Origin: Bifidobacterium sp. ESL0763
GTDB lineage: Bacteria > Actinomycetota > Actinomycetes > Actinomycetales > Bifidobacteriaceae
Assembly: GCF_029433395.1 (NCBI RefSeq)
Contig: NZ_JAQTHW010000002.1
Coordinates: 1-64,000, forward strand
Direction: 5' to 3'
DNA: 64,000 nucleotides
The stretch's first letter is position 1. The number at the start of each line of letters is the position of its first letter. Position numbers and translations under genes: made by a program. The notes under the pieces are model-generated. The model ran no database searches. It was not told the DNA's origin and saw only the letters and a program-made list of their open reading frames with translations. Positions 1-8,987 of this stretch are shown piece by piece.

Positions 1-382
1 TGCCCCAGAAGTCCAGGTCGCGTTGGTCCATCGCCTCGAACATCTCCGAGAAGGGATAGACCGGCCCCATGATGGTGTGGTTGAACAGGCAGACCTCGTC
101 AAAGGTCGCGAGCTTTTCCCAGCCATAGGTCTCCAGTCCCGTTTTGTAGGCCCAGACGTCAAACCCCTTGTTCTCACGGACGATGAGCTTGTCGGCATCC
201 GTGTACCTAAGGAGTCTTGCGCGGCTGGTGTCGGTGAGCTTGCCGTTGACCACGATGGTGAGTTCGGAGAAGAAGGGCTTGAAGCCAGCCAAGAGAGTGG
301 TGACGTAATCGTCAACAACGCCTTCGGCGTCATAGAAGAAAAAAATCCCTAAGCGATTTACCTTCTTGCCTGGCAATAACAT
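1..382 (-). CDS. RgpF-like rhamnan-synthesis glycosyltransferase, N-terminal part (cut by window edge)
   Basis: Only the first ~127 codons lie in the window; the gene continues past position 1. Reading from an ATG at 382 the product starts MLLPGKKVNRLGIFFFYDAE and continues in the same pattern as the next gene (485-2371), including VVNGKLTDTSRARLLRYTDA and MGPVYPFSEMFEAMDQRDLD. This places it in the RgpF / rhamnan synthesis F family, which builds cell-surface rhamnose-containing polysaccharides (family knowledge). Long stretches are identical at DNA level to 1990-2371, so the two genes are recent tandem paralogs. An AGAAGG lies about 12 nt before the chosen start, a loose ribosome-site spacing. 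Confidence 0.8.
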   Translation of the reverse strand, partial: MLLPGKKVNRLGIFFFYDAEGVVDDYVTTLLAGFKPFFSELTIVVNGKLTDTSRARLLRYTDADKLIVRENKGFDVWAYKTGLETYGWEKLATFDEVCLFNHTIMGPVYPFSEMFEAMDQRDLDFWG

Positions 383-484
383 GAATTATGCTGCCTTCTC
401 TGTAATCAACAACGTATGCCGCTTCTTCTCAAGCCTAGATTATCGATATTCTCGGATAACAATTTGCAGTGACGGGGCCGATTA

Positions 485-2371
485 TCACTTGTTGAGTTGT
501 CGTTTTCTTAACTTGACCAAAGCCGGACCGATGAGAGGGATGCGCTTGACGATGTTCTTGATGAACCGCAGTATGGTGTACCGGAACCGTTTGCCCTTCA
601 TCACGCTGTGCTTGGTCTTCTCCAATGTCTTCTTGATCCATGGATCGGAGATGGCTCTGACGATCTCACGCTCCTCGAATGCTAGGTTGGTCAATTCGAT
701 GCGGGCGAACCGGTCGGAGAAGATATAGGCGGGGAAATAGCCGTTGGACTGGGGGACATACGCGTATGAGCGTTCAATATAGTGCAACGGTGTGTTGTCG
801 ATGTCGTTGGGTTCCGCGGGAAAATCCGTGTATTTCCAGTCAAGGTCGAGCAACCCTCTCATTGCTTCAGGGCGGAACCAGAACATTGTGCCTAGAGGGG
901 CGATGGCCTCCTTCTCGTCGTCCAGCGGTACATCGATATGCAACGTGTCGTGGAGGAACTCCTCGGTGCCGTCGAAATTAGGGCCCCAAGTGAAGGTGAA
1001 ATTGGGGAAGTAGTCGCCATGGTTGGGTGGCGAAGGCATCGCGATGCCCAAACGAGGGTTGTCCTCGAAAAGCTGAAGGACGTTCTCAACATATGCTTTG
1101 GTGGGCAGCATGTTCTCGAAGCACTTGTAGCGGAACCCATCACCGATGCTCTGTGGCGTCAGCTGAGTCACCTTCTTATCGTGCATGAAACAGACATAGT
1201 CATAGTCGAAGAGGTCCTTGCCAGCGCCGACGAGTAGGGCGCTGACGTCACGTCCGCGGTTCTGGATGACGCGCACATCGGCGTGGTAAGGCAGATCCTT
1301 GCACTTCTTGCGCACCAGCTCGGCGTTCTCCTCGCTTACGACGGTAAGGATGAGGTCGCTGCCGGCGGGCATGGATCTTGCGTAGGCCAATGTCTGATCG
1401 AGCAGATCCATATAATACAAATGCATCACCAGCGCAATCCTCTTGCCGCTGGACAGTTGCGCGCCGTGGTTCGAGGGGAGCACAAAATCGAGGTGCAGGT
1501 TTTTCATGAGGTCCGCGAGGTTCATGGTGCGCAGGGCGTTCTGCCAGATGAGGTCGGTGTCGTAATCGGTGTGGTCGCGCAGGAACTCGTAGAGGTCCAA
1601 GGCGTTGTTGCCCACGGATTGGTCCATGCTATCGCTATAGGGGTGGAAGAACGAACGGCGCTTGAAGATGGGGCAACGCTTCTGTTCGATGAGCTGTTTT
1701 ACCGCGAAAGTGATGGGGCCGTAAGTGAATCCTTCGAGGTCGTCGGTGTTGACGTAGACGTCCCATTTGAAGCCCTTGTCGGCGAAGCGTTTCGTGAACA
1801 GGCTTTCGTGCAGGCCGACGGAATCGTAGTAGCTCTTGATCTCTGGCAGGTTGTCCCAGTAGTCGTGGAATGCCTGGCTGGTTACCAGGCTGTGGCGATA
1901 GGCGTGGAAGTGGGATTGGATGTGTTCGGGCAGGTACCCATAGGGGCTGCGGCCGAATGGATCCCCTTCGGTCTTGTGGAACTTGGTGATGCCCCAGAAG
2001 TCCAGGTCGCGTTGGTCCATCGCCTCGAACATCTCCGAGAAGGGATAGACCGGCCCCATGATGGTGGCGTTGAACAGGATGATCTCATCGAACTTGTCGA
2101 GCTTTTGCCAGCCATATGAGTCAAGGGCCGTTTTGTAGGCCCAGGCGTCAAACCCCTTGTTCTCACGGACGATGAGCTTGTCGGCATCCGTGTACCTAAG
2201 GAGTCTTGCGCGGCTGGTGTCGGTGAGCTTGCCGTTTACCACGATGGTGAATTGCGAGAAGAAAGGAGTGAGGCCATCGAGAAGGGTGAGCAGATAATCA
2301 TCTACGATGCCTTGGGCGTCATAGAAAAAGAAGATTCCAAGACGGTTCACATCGGTTTCAGAAAGCACCAT
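485..2371 (-). CDS. RgpF-like rhamnan-synthesis glycosyltransferase
   Basis: A 628-residue protein of the RgpF (rhamnan synthesis protein F) family, which takes part in assembly of rhamnose-containing wall polysaccharide at the cytoplasmic membrane. Two halves are visible. Residues ~10-250 hold the FFFYDAQGIVDDY / VVNGKLTD / NKGFDAWAYK / GPVYPFSEM region. Residues ~310-590 hold the classic RgpF core with QNRGRDVSALL, CFMHDKK, GTMFWFRP and a late FPAYIFSDRFAR. The C-terminus is Lys/Arg-rich (KIVKRIPLIGPALVKLRKRQ). It lies upstream of a second copy (1-382) on the same strand and is divergent from the UbiA gene. The exact sugar is not predictable from sequence. Confidence 0.88.
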   Translation of the reverse strand: MVLSETDVNRLGIFFFYDAQGIVDDYLLTLLDGLTPFFSQFTIVVNGKLTDTSRARLLRYTDADKLIVRENKGFDAWAYKTALDSYGWQKLDKFDEIILFNATIMGPVYPFSEMFEAMDQRDLDFWGITKFHKTEGDPFGRSPYGYLPEHIQSHFHAYRHSLVTSQAFHDYWDNLPEIKSYYDSVGLHESLFTKRFADKGFKWDVYVNTDDLEGFTYGPITFAVKQLIEQKRCPIFKRRSFFHPYSDSMDQSVGNNALDLYEFLRDHTDYDTDLIWQNALRTMNLADLMKNLHLDFVLPSNHGAQLSSGKRIALVMHLYYMDLLDQTLAYARSMPAGSDLILTVVSEENAELVRKKCKDLPYHADVRVIQNRGRDVSALLVGAGKDLFDYDYVCFMHDKKVTQLTPQSIGDGFRYKCFENMLPTKAYVENVLQLFEDNPRLGIAMPSPPNHGDYFPNFTFTWGPNFDGTEEFLHDTLHIDVPLDDEKEAIAPLGTMFWFRPEAMRGLLDLDWKYTDFPAEPNDIDNTPLHYIERSYAYVPQSNGYFPAYIFSDRFARIELTNLAFEEREIVRAISDPWIKKTLEKTKHSVMKGKRFRYTILRFIKNIVKRIPLIGPALVKLRKRQLNK

Positions 2372-2646
2372 GGGTTTGCGGTTCTCCTCATTCGGACAAT
2401 TTCAGACAATACGGTAGACTACAAGGTTACACGTATCTCTGTAGAATCTAAGATTTCAAGCGTTGAGGGAACTCACCATGTTCGTTGTGAGGAAGGACGG
2501 ATTGTGCGTCTCGCTCTCCTTGATGGAATCAGGGCGGGAGATGGGCTAGAGTGGTAAGGTGAAGAACTTATGGACTCATGGTATTCCGCTGTGATTCGAT
2601 ATGGGTTTGTTGGGATGATTGGCCACTGGTCATTGAGGTTTCGGGT

Positions 2647-3522
2647 ATGAAATATTTGAAGTTGATGCGCGTGCGGCATTACGTGAAGAACGTGCTTATT
2701 TTCGCTGCCTTGCTATGCAGCGGGAATTTCTTCCACGTCCATGAGCTGACCGCCGATCTTATCGGTTTCGTGTCCTTCTGCTTGATTTCCTCAGTCGTCT
2801 ATATCATCAACGACATTCGCGATCGCGATAAGGACCGTGCCCACCCGACCAAGTGCCATCGGCCCATCGCCAGTGGAGCGGTGAGCGTGCGAAGCGCATG
2901 GGTGCTCGCCGGTGTGCTGTTCATCCTGTCCATGGCCATCAACGCCGCTGTGTTCCACGTGGTGTCCACCGTGGTGATTTTATTGTATTTGGCCTTGAAT
3001 CTGGCTTATAGCTTCGGTTTGAAGAACGTTCCTTTGCTCGATGTCGCGATTCTAGTATCGGGGTTCCTTATTCGCGTCGTCTATGGAGCGGTCATCAGCG
3101 ATATCGATGTTTCCAATTGGCTGTATCTGGCGGTTACCACGTTGGCATTCTATTTTGCCTTCGGCAAGCGTAGGAACGAATTGCAGCGTAGCTTGGATTC
3201 GGACCAAAAGAAGCGCGGGGAGACTCGGGCGGTGCTTAAGCACTATACCGCGCATTTTCTTGATAGCAGCATGAACATGTGCATGACGTTGGCTATCGCC
3301 TTTTACTCGTTGTGGAGCATCGAAGCTAGTCATCCGCCGCTGTCCCGCAGCAAATATCTGGTGTTCACTGTCCCGCTAGTACTGCTTATCGTCATGAAAT
3401 ATAACCTCACGATTGAGGGGGATTCCGATGGCGATCCCGTGGAAGTGTTGGTACACGATAAAGTGTTGATGGCGCTTTGCGTGCTGTATGCGGTCGTCAT
3501 GTTCGCGCTTCTCTATCTGTAA
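2647..3522 (+). CDS. UbiA-family prenyltransferase (decaprenyl-phosphate phosphoribosyltransferase-like)
   Basis: Polytopic membrane prenyltransferase of the UbiA superfamily, 291 residues from the ATG at 2647 (MKYLKLMRVRHYVKNVLIF). An upstream in-frame ATG at 2578 would add 23 polar residues not expected in the family. The first Asp-rich motif, NDIRDRDKDRAHPTKCHRPI, matches the DPPR-synthase branch (NDxxDxxxDRxHPxKxxRPIASG), which transfers phosphoribose to polyprenyl phosphate as the first step to decaprenyl-phospho-arabinose/ribose. About eight hydrophobic segments are present, with a second polar cluster DSDQKKRGETRAVLKHY around residue 180. Its position among surface-glycan genes suggests that it supplies a lipid-linked sugar donor; that is inference. 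Confidence 0.82.
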   Translation: MKYLKLMRVRHYVKNVLIFAALLCSGNFFHVHELTADLIGFVSFCLISSVVYIINDIRDRDKDRAHPTKCHRPIASGAVSVRSAWVLAGVLFILSMAINAAVFHVVSTVVILLYLALNLAYSFGLKNVPLLDVAILVSGFLIRVVYGAVISDIDVSNWLYLAVTTLAFYFAFGKRRNELQRSLDSDQKKRGETRAVLKHYTAHFLDSSMNMCMTLAIAFYSLWSIEASHPPLSRSKYLVFTVPLVLLIVMKYNLTIEGDSDGDPVEVLVHDKVLMALCVLYAVVMFALLYL

Positions 3523-3657
3523 GATATCGGTGCCAATATTTCAAAGGTCATACGCGATTAAGGTTACGTAGGTGTACTGTTGCGGATGATTCGTTTTGTT
3601 TCGTGCAGTATATGACGTTTTGCCGCGATGCGGTACGTACCATGGAGAGGAAAGCTT

Positions 3658-5055
3658 TTGAAAGGATCCGAGCTGGTAGGTTCCCTCAAGAAAATCAGTA
3701 AGAGGGACGGTTTCAAAGCTACATTGGCGTTATGCCTGTGCTGGCTGTTCTTCTTCCTGCTTTCGTTGCTGGAAGTCCGTTGCACAGGAGCGCAGGATGA
3801 CGATGCGGTCTACACGAAACAGCTCCTCCATATGAACGGAATCCAATGGCTCGGAGAACGGTACAGGACATGGTCGGGCAGAGCCTTCTCGGAAGTGGCC
3901 GGAGCCCTGTTTTTCCCCGCGCCTCAAATGGTCTGGCGTATTGTCAATGCGGCATTTGCCGTGCTGCTGGTTTATGCGATCACAAAGATTGCATTCCGGC
4001 GAATCAACATCGCAAACGTCGCTTTTGTATGTGCTGCCTACTGGCTCATCGCGCCTAAGATCCTGCTCGACTCGACCTTCTGGATGACGGGGTCCTTTGT
4101 ATATCTTTGGCCGGCGGCACTGGCCGTATTCAGCTGTATCGTACTCGACAATGCGGTGCGTGGTGAAAAAACCAAGTACTGGTTCCTGTATGTCGTCGCC
4201 GCTCTGTTCGCTTCCACCGGTGGCGAGCAGGTGGGGCCGTGCATCGTGGGATTCTCGGCAGTGGCCGTGATCTATCTTTTGGCGACCACACACAAATTGC
4301 GCAAAGAGCCTTTTGCGGTGCTTATCGTCTCGGTGATAGGCGTGCTATTCGAGTTGACGAGTCCGGGCGAGCAGGCACGGTCTGGTCTGGAAACGAAGCA
4401 TTGGTATCCGGAATACAAGACGTTGCCGTTGTGGGAGAAGATAACTAGGGGAATGACATGGCAGTTTAGCTCGGTTGCCAATGATATGTTCCTTCTTCTG
4501 ACTTGCATCATCGTGGCGCTGGTGCTTGCTGTCGTCATGCGGCAGAAGGCCGGCCATCAGGATGGTCAATTGGTGAAAGAGGCGGCGAAGACCACTTCGC
4601 TGGATTATGCGTTGATGGCGATTCTGATTGGCCAACTGCTGGTCGTTGCCGCAGAACCGAAAATGCGACTGGGGTCTGTGCTCTTTAATTTCATAGGCTT
4701 CGGCAGCGCCGGTTCGGCACTTGCCAAAATCGTTCCCTATCTTTTCTGGACGGTTCTGTTTGTCTGCCTGATAGTGCTGCTTCTGCGCTTCGTCGATCAG
4801 AAATACACGGTGTTGTTTATCGTGCTGGCATCGGTATGCGCGGAAATGATCATGTACTTCTCTCCGACCATCTATGCGTCAGGGGCGCGGCCGCTGTACT
4901 TGTCCTCCATCATGATGGTGGTTGTGCTGTGCATGATTCAACGGCAATCCAGGAACAGAATAGCGTATGCCGCGATTTATGTTCCGGCAATCGCGATGAT
5001 GTTGGTATTCGTTTATAGGATTATGCGTTTTGGGTACAGCATGACGATTTTCTAA
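3658..5055 (+). CDS. Polytopic membrane protein, DUF6056-like (surface glycan assembly)
   Basis: About 465 residues with roughly 11 hydrophobic segments, and a conserved-looking acidic motif GAQDDDAVYTKQLL after the first segment, as in GT-C-like membrane glycosyltransferases and DUF6056 proteins. The loop LDSTFWMTGSFVYLWPAALA also fits this group. A TTG at 3658 preceded by GAGAGG (7-nt spacing) is preferred over the in-frame ATG at 3628, which has no ribosome site. It lies 135 nt after the UbiA gene on the same strand. A likely role is flipping, polymerising or glycosylating with a lipid-linked donor made nearby. The family assignment is by eye and the function is unproven. Confidence 0.7.
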   Translation: MKGSELVGSLKKISKRDGFKATLALCLCWLFFFLLSLLEVRCTGAQDDDAVYTKQLLHMNGIQWLGERYRTWSGRAFSEVAGALFFPAPQMVWRIVNAAFAVLLVYAITKIAFRRINIANVAFVCAAYWLIAPKILLDSTFWMTGSFVYLWPAALAVFSCIVLDNAVRGEKTKYWFLYVVAALFASTGGEQVGPCIVGFSAVAVIYLLATTHKLRKEPFAVLIVSVIGVLFELTSPGEQARSGLETKHWYPEYKTLPLWEKITRGMTWQFSSVANDMFLLLTCIIVALVLAVVMRQKAGHQDGQLVKEAAKTTSLDYALMAILIGQLLVVAAEPKMRLGSVLFNFIGFGSAGSALAKIVPYLFWTVLFVCLIVLLLRFVDQKYTVLFIVLASVCAEMIMYFSPTIYASGARPLYLSSIMMVVVLCMIQRQSRNRIAYAAIYVPAIAMMLVFVYRIMRFGYSMTIF

Positions 5056-5153
5056 GACACGTTCTTATACCGGGGTGGGTTTAGGCTGGCCTGCTCAATA
5101 GAGCCGAGTGGCATAGTTTATTCTGCGGCATTTGGTCAGCATACGAAGTAGAA

Positions 5154-5205
5154 ACAAAGAACCCGTTGAGGCTGCCTATGCGAGCAGCCTCAACGGGTTC
5201 TTTGT
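5154..5205. terminator. Bidirectional intrinsic terminator
   Basis: A perfect 22-bp inverted repeat (5154-5175 against 5184-5205) closes an 8-nt loop. The outer arms begin ACAAAGAA and end TTCTTTGT. It lies between two convergent genes (ending at 5055 on plus and 5237 on minus), so one hairpin can serve both. U-runs are short. Confidence 0.85.
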
Positions 5206-5236
5206 ATGATTCCTGCGCTATTGACGTTCCGTTCCC

Positions 5237-7087
5237 TCAGACGCCGAACGCATAGGTTCTTGTGTCCGCGAGGCGGCCGTCGGAGGTATACAGCTCATAA
5301 TGTGTCCAATAGACGCCGGGAGTCGGATGCCACACGGACCATTGGCCATTGAACTGGGCCACCCAGCGCTTGGCGTTGTAGTCGTAGATTTTCTCCACGT
5401 ACTTTCCTTGGGGGTCGTTGGAACTCATGCCGAGCAGAATGCCGTCGCTGCGATAGCCGGAGTAGGTTCCGGTAATCGCTGCATAACCCGGTGTGTAGTG
5501 GAAAGCGATTGTCTTGCTGCCCAGGGAACGATGGCTGCCGGCTTCCCTGACCTCCAGATGCAGCCAGTAGTCGCCGGTTTCCGCTGACCATCCTGCCCAG
5601 TTCCCCGCATACCAGTTCGTGATGTTATGCCAGACGTGGGTGGAGAGATTATAGGATTGCCACTTGTACTCGAGGTTGTGTACGGGTGAGTTGACCGCAG
5701 CGCCCACGGCGATGTCTTCGCTGCGGACGATCCAGGTCAGGTCGATTGTGCTGACGGAAGCGGGATCTGCGGCCAGGGTCAGGGCATCGCGTGCCTGTGT
5801 CAGTTGCCAGTAGCTTATGGTGAAGTATGCCGGATCCAGGGTCGTGTCAGGTGGCAGGGGCGCGACTCGCGATTTTGCCATGTTCAGGGCGTCGGCGAAG
5901 TCCTGCCATCCGTCGCTATAGTCGCTTTCCTTCAATGTGCTGCAAGAATCGATAAGCTGTTGCAGCTCCTCACGGGTCTTTCCAGGAGACGCGCCATTGG
6001 GCTCTCCGGCCTTGGCGTGCTTGAGCTCTGTGGGGATGCGGTTCAAATGATCATTGAACCAGTCGGTCCAACCGGTTGGGCCCGCATCCGGCTCAATACT
6101 TCCATAAAGCTGATTCATGTCCATTTTGAAAAGCAGCCAAGATAATTGCGTATAGTCTGCCGGGTTATCGCTCAGATGTCTGCTCTGCTCGGAATATAAC
6201 GCATTCATCTTTTCCCAGTCATCAATGGTCGTGCACTGGTATTGTCCGCAGAAATCAGCATACAGAGAGATTGCAAGAGTGAGATCATCTCGATAGATCA
6301 GAAGCTGCTTGTACTCTCCGGTCCAACCGGTTGAGGGCGTGGTGCCTGTCGCATCCATCTGTTTTGCGCTGTCGATTTCGTTTTTCAGCGCATTCCAAGC
6401 CTGGACGGTGCCATAGCACCCTGGTGTTTGAGAAGACTTCAGCTGCGAATATTGTGCGACCAAGGCCATTACATCCGTTTTCGATTTTTCTCCGGACGAC
6501 CAGCCGGGAATCGGACGCAAAAGCGTGTTGTCACCATCTTCCATGTGATAGAAATTTCCATTTACCGTGACGTAATAAGGTGCATTGAACGTACTTTGGT
6601 CGTATCCGTTCGCAGTGGCTGTGGCGTCGTCCATGTCATGCAGTGTCTCAACTGTCGCCACACTTTGCTGGAACGCGGCCCACATCTCAGCGCGATACAT
6701 ATTCGGATTGTCGTTTTTGTGCTCTTCAACGAAATCGTAGGCTTTGTCAATCAAGTCGCGGAAGAACGTCGTTTGTGCGCCGGGGTTTGCCTGAGGCGCG
6801 CTTGGATCGGAAGGGCTGGAGGTTTGACCTGATTGCTGGGCAGGATTTTGGGTTTCCGGTGCTTTGGCGGTTATCGGAGCCTGCGGATTCGGCGTTATGC
6901 CGGTCTCCTGTTTTTGCGCGCTCGAATCAGGGGTCTGGCTTGAGGGCTGGGGAGTCTGGGCATTCGTTGTTTGCGTTTCCGGAATATCGGCTGCGTTCGC
7001 CACGATATTGCCGGAAACCAGCATACAGACTGCAATGGTGCTGGCAGCTGTGTATGCGATTCGCCGCACGAAGCTGTGTTGCCTCAT
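5237..7087 (-). CDS. Secreted protein with FIVAR-like region and two C-terminal Trp/Tyr-rich repeats
   Basis: A 616-residue exported protein. Residues 1-33 are a signal peptide (RR near the start, hydrophobic core, cleavage about NANA-AD). Residues ~35-105 are a Pro/Gln/Ser/Thr linker. The middle (~110-430) is helical, and its last part (TREELQQLIDSCSTLKESDY ... YFTISYWQLTQARDALTLA) resembles FIVAR-type wall-protein modules. The C-terminus holds two ~75-residue related copies: YKWQSYNLSTHVWHNI ... GDYWLHLEVREAGS and IYDYNAKRWVAQFNGQWSVW ... GVYWTHYELYTSDG, like GBS-Bsp/Ig-type repeats of peptidoglycan-linked proteins. There is no LPXTG motif, so it is either free or bound to the wall non-covalently. 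Function is unknown. Confidence 0.78.
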   Translation of the reverse strand: MRQHSFVRRIAYTAASTIAVCMLVSGNIVANAADIPETQTTNAQTPQPSSQTPDSSAQKQETGITPNPQAPITAKAPETQNPAQQSGQTSSPSDPSAPQANPGAQTTFFRDLIDKAYDFVEEHKNDNPNMYRAEMWAAFQQSVATVETLHDMDDATATANGYDQSTFNAPYYVTVNGNFYHMEDGDNTLLRPIPGWSSGEKSKTDVMALVAQYSQLKSSQTPGCYGTVQAWNALKNEIDSAKQMDATGTTPSTGWTGEYKQLLIYRDDLTLAISLYADFCGQYQCTTIDDWEKMNALYSEQSRHLSDNPADYTQLSWLLFKMDMNQLYGSIEPDAGPTGWTDWFNDHLNRIPTELKHAKAGEPNGASPGKTREELQQLIDSCSTLKESDYSDGWQDFADALNMAKSRVAPLPPDTTLDPAYFTISYWQLTQARDALTLAADPASVSTIDLTWIVRSEDIAVGAAVNSPVHNLEYKWQSYNLSTHVWHNITNWYAGNWAGWSAETGDYWLHLEVREAGSHRSLGSKTIAFHYTPGYAAITGTYSGYRSDGILLGMSSNDPQGKYVEKIYDYNAKRWVAQFNGQWSVWHPTPGVYWTHYELYTSDGRLADTRTYAFGV

Positions 7088-7371
7088 AACGATTTCTCTC
7101 TTTCTGTTCCCACGATGAAAACGGTCCTCTCTATGCTACTATGCGTTGGACATGCCAATTTTCTGTGTCTAAATATTGGTATGACGGCAATAAAGTAATT
7201 TGTTTGTGTTGATGAAGACCATCTTTCTGAAGTGGGATGCGATGCCGCAAGGGGCGTACTCGACGCGATGGAGCGGCAGCTTACGGATAATTGGCAGATA
7301 AAGTGGGTGGACATCTGCCTATGCTCCATGTTCTACAGTAGGGTGACAGGTATTGGAAATCTGGGAGGCAT

Positions 7372-8223
7372 ATGCGTATTGCGGCATCGATGGTGACGTT
7401 CAACCCGTCGCTGGACGACCTGCGGGCCAGCGTGCCCGCGCTGCTGGGGCAGGTGGACGCGCTCGTCGTGGTCGACAACGGCTCCGGCAACGTGGACGAC
7501 GTCGCGCGGCTCGTCGGCGGATTCGACAAGGTGACGCTGCTGCGCAACGGCAAGAACCTGGGGGTCGCCACCGCCCTCAACCGCGCGTTCGAGTGGGCGC
7601 GGAAGGCCGGCTTTGACTGGGTGCTCACGCTCGACGACGATTCCGAGATCCCCGAGGGCATGGTCAGCGGTTACGTGCGCTGCCTTCAGTCCCAGCCGGA
7701 CGGCGGGACGGGCGTCGGCATCGTCTGCCCGCTGCTGCGCAACCGCAGGGACGGCACCGTCTTCCACAGCAAGCGCAACGAAGGCGAGTGCATCACCTCC
7801 GGCAGCCTGACCAACGTGGCCGCATGGCGCGCGATCGGCGGGTTCGACGACTGGTTGTTCATCGACGGCGTGGATTTCGACTTCTCGCGCCGACTGGTCG
7901 CCGCCGGCCATCCGATCGTCGAATGCGCGGACGTCATCATGCCGCACCAGATTGGCGAAAGCCGCACGGTCAACCTCGGCTTCAAGCATCCGATCGCCTG
8001 GAACCACGCGCCGTTCAGGTGGTTCTACATCGAGCGCAACGCCCTCTACATCGACGCGAAACTCGGCACGTATTCGTGGCCGCGCTCCCTGGCGCGCCTC
8101 GCTCAGGACATGCTCATCGTGCTGCTCTTCGAGCGAAACAAGGCCGCGAAGGTCGGCGCCATGCTGCGTGGCTGGCGCGCCGGCAAGCGCAAGATTCGTG
8201 CGATGCGGGCTGGGCGGGGTTAG
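7372..8223 (+). CDS. GT2 glycosyltransferase (rhamnosyltransferase-like)
   Basis: 283-residue family-2 glycosyltransferase with a GT-A fold. It has an N-terminal strand IAASMVTFNPS, then VVVDNGSGN, GKNLGVATALNRA, and the metal-binding DDD motif in VLTLDDDSEIP (residues ~83-93), followed by the acceptor-side segment GGFDDWLFIDGVDFDFSRRL. The C-terminus is basic with a hydrophobic helix, typical of peripheral membrane attachment. Length and motif order fit dTDP-rhamnose-type rhamnosyltransferases. The start has GGGAGG with only 3-nt spacing. GC content is higher than in the preceding glycan genes. It is divergent from the secreted repeat protein. Confidence 0.85.
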   Translation: MRIAASMVTFNPSLDDLRASVPALLGQVDALVVVDNGSGNVDDVARLVGGFDKVTLLRNGKNLGVATALNRAFEWARKAGFDWVLTLDDDSEIPEGMVSGYVRCLQSQPDGGTGVGIVCPLLRNRRDGTVFHSKRNEGECITSGSLTNVAAWRAIGGFDDWLFIDGVDFDFSRRLVAAGHPIVECADVIMPHQIGESRTVNLGFKHPIAWNHAPFRWFYIERNALYIDAKLGTYSWPRSLARLAQDMLIVLLFERNKAAKVGAMLRGWRAGKRKIRAMRAGRG

Positions 8224-8350
8224 CCAGAAACGGATACTGTGCTGGAAGCCGTCCGGAATTCTTGTGTACGGTAATCTGCCTTATTTCGTAGCAAAACAGG
8301 TGTCGTTGGCTGCCCGCGAGCGGTGCCATCGAAGGCATATTATATTTTTA

Positions 8351-8362
8351 GGTAACGATACC
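8351..8362. promoter_or_regulatory. Candidate operator in front of the TAC-like module
   Basis: GGTAACGATACC has 4-bp arms around ACGA and is followed directly by a second GATAC (8363-8367), 16 nt before the toxin start. Antitoxins usually bind short palindromes at this place, so this is a candidate autoregulatory site. The arms are short, so the evidence is weak. Confidence 0.3.
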
Positions 8363-8378
8363 GATACACTGGAAAAGT

Positions 8379-8924
8379 ATGAATGAAACGCCGCTTCCCT
8401 CAAAGGTGCTGATTGGCCCCAAGAAGTCGTTATGCGCGGATTCGGGCAACAATCGCCTCTTCTGGGTGCCCGGAGACAAAGTCCGGACGATTGTGGAAGC
8501 ATTTGACGCTTACTTGGCCGATCGGTTCCCCAATGAGGAACAGGAGAGTATGGCGTTCGGGGAATACGTGAGCCGTCTCTTACGCGCGATGCATGGGAAG
8601 CTGCGCCAGTCGAGAGGAAGCGATGCCGAAGTCAAGCGGATGCTCGAGGCTCCGGGTATTTTCGAGATTCGTTGGCATTGGAACGTCATGGAGCATGGGC
8701 TTCGGAAATTCATAGGAGCTCGGCTGTTCCATAGGGAAATCAGCGAAGGCCGTAAACTCGTCGCGGCGCGTCTGATGTGCAAGAAAGGTGATATTGACCA
8801 GCTCGCGACGCATTACAAGCAGACCGGTTTTGCCAAGGACGCGGATTGGGCCATTCGGCATTCCGATGAGACTCAGTGGAATGAGGTTTTGCGTTCCGAC
8901 CTTGAGATGCCCAGCGATGAATAA
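8379..8924 (+). CDS. Putative RelE/HigB-like toxin of a TAC system (N-terminally extended)
   Basis: 181 residues, not recognised as a whole. Residues ~88-165 follow the RelE/HigB pattern: FEIRWHWN, then R-IGARLFH on the next strand, LVAARLMCKKGD with the Lys-Lys pair (135-136), and a closing helix ATHYKQTGFAKDADWAIRHS. Such proteins are ribosome-dependent mRNA endonucleases (family knowledge). The first ~85 residues are extra compared with the usual ~100-residue toxin. It is the first gene of three on this strand; the ribosome site is poor (GGAAAAG almost touching the ATG), as expected if toxin yield must stay low. The toxin call rests mainly on the partner genes. Confidence 0.55.
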   Translation: MNETPLPSKVLIGPKKSLCADSGNNRLFWVPGDKVRTIVEAFDAYLADRFPNEEQESMAFGEYVSRLLRAMHGKLRQSRGSDAEVKRMLEAPGIFEIRWHWNVMEHGLRKFIGARLFHREISEGRKLVAARLMCKKGDIDQLATHYKQTGFAKDADWAIRHSDETQWNEVLRSDLEMPSDE

Positions 8925-8987
8925 TGGACGGACGGGTGCTTTATGATGTTTAATGGGATGACAATGTGAAAAGGAAGGAGGATGCGT

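Noticed and set aside
7088..7371. Search for a small gene or RNA in the divergent interval
   Set aside because: Short frames only, without ribosome sites or hairpins; treated as a divergent promoter region.
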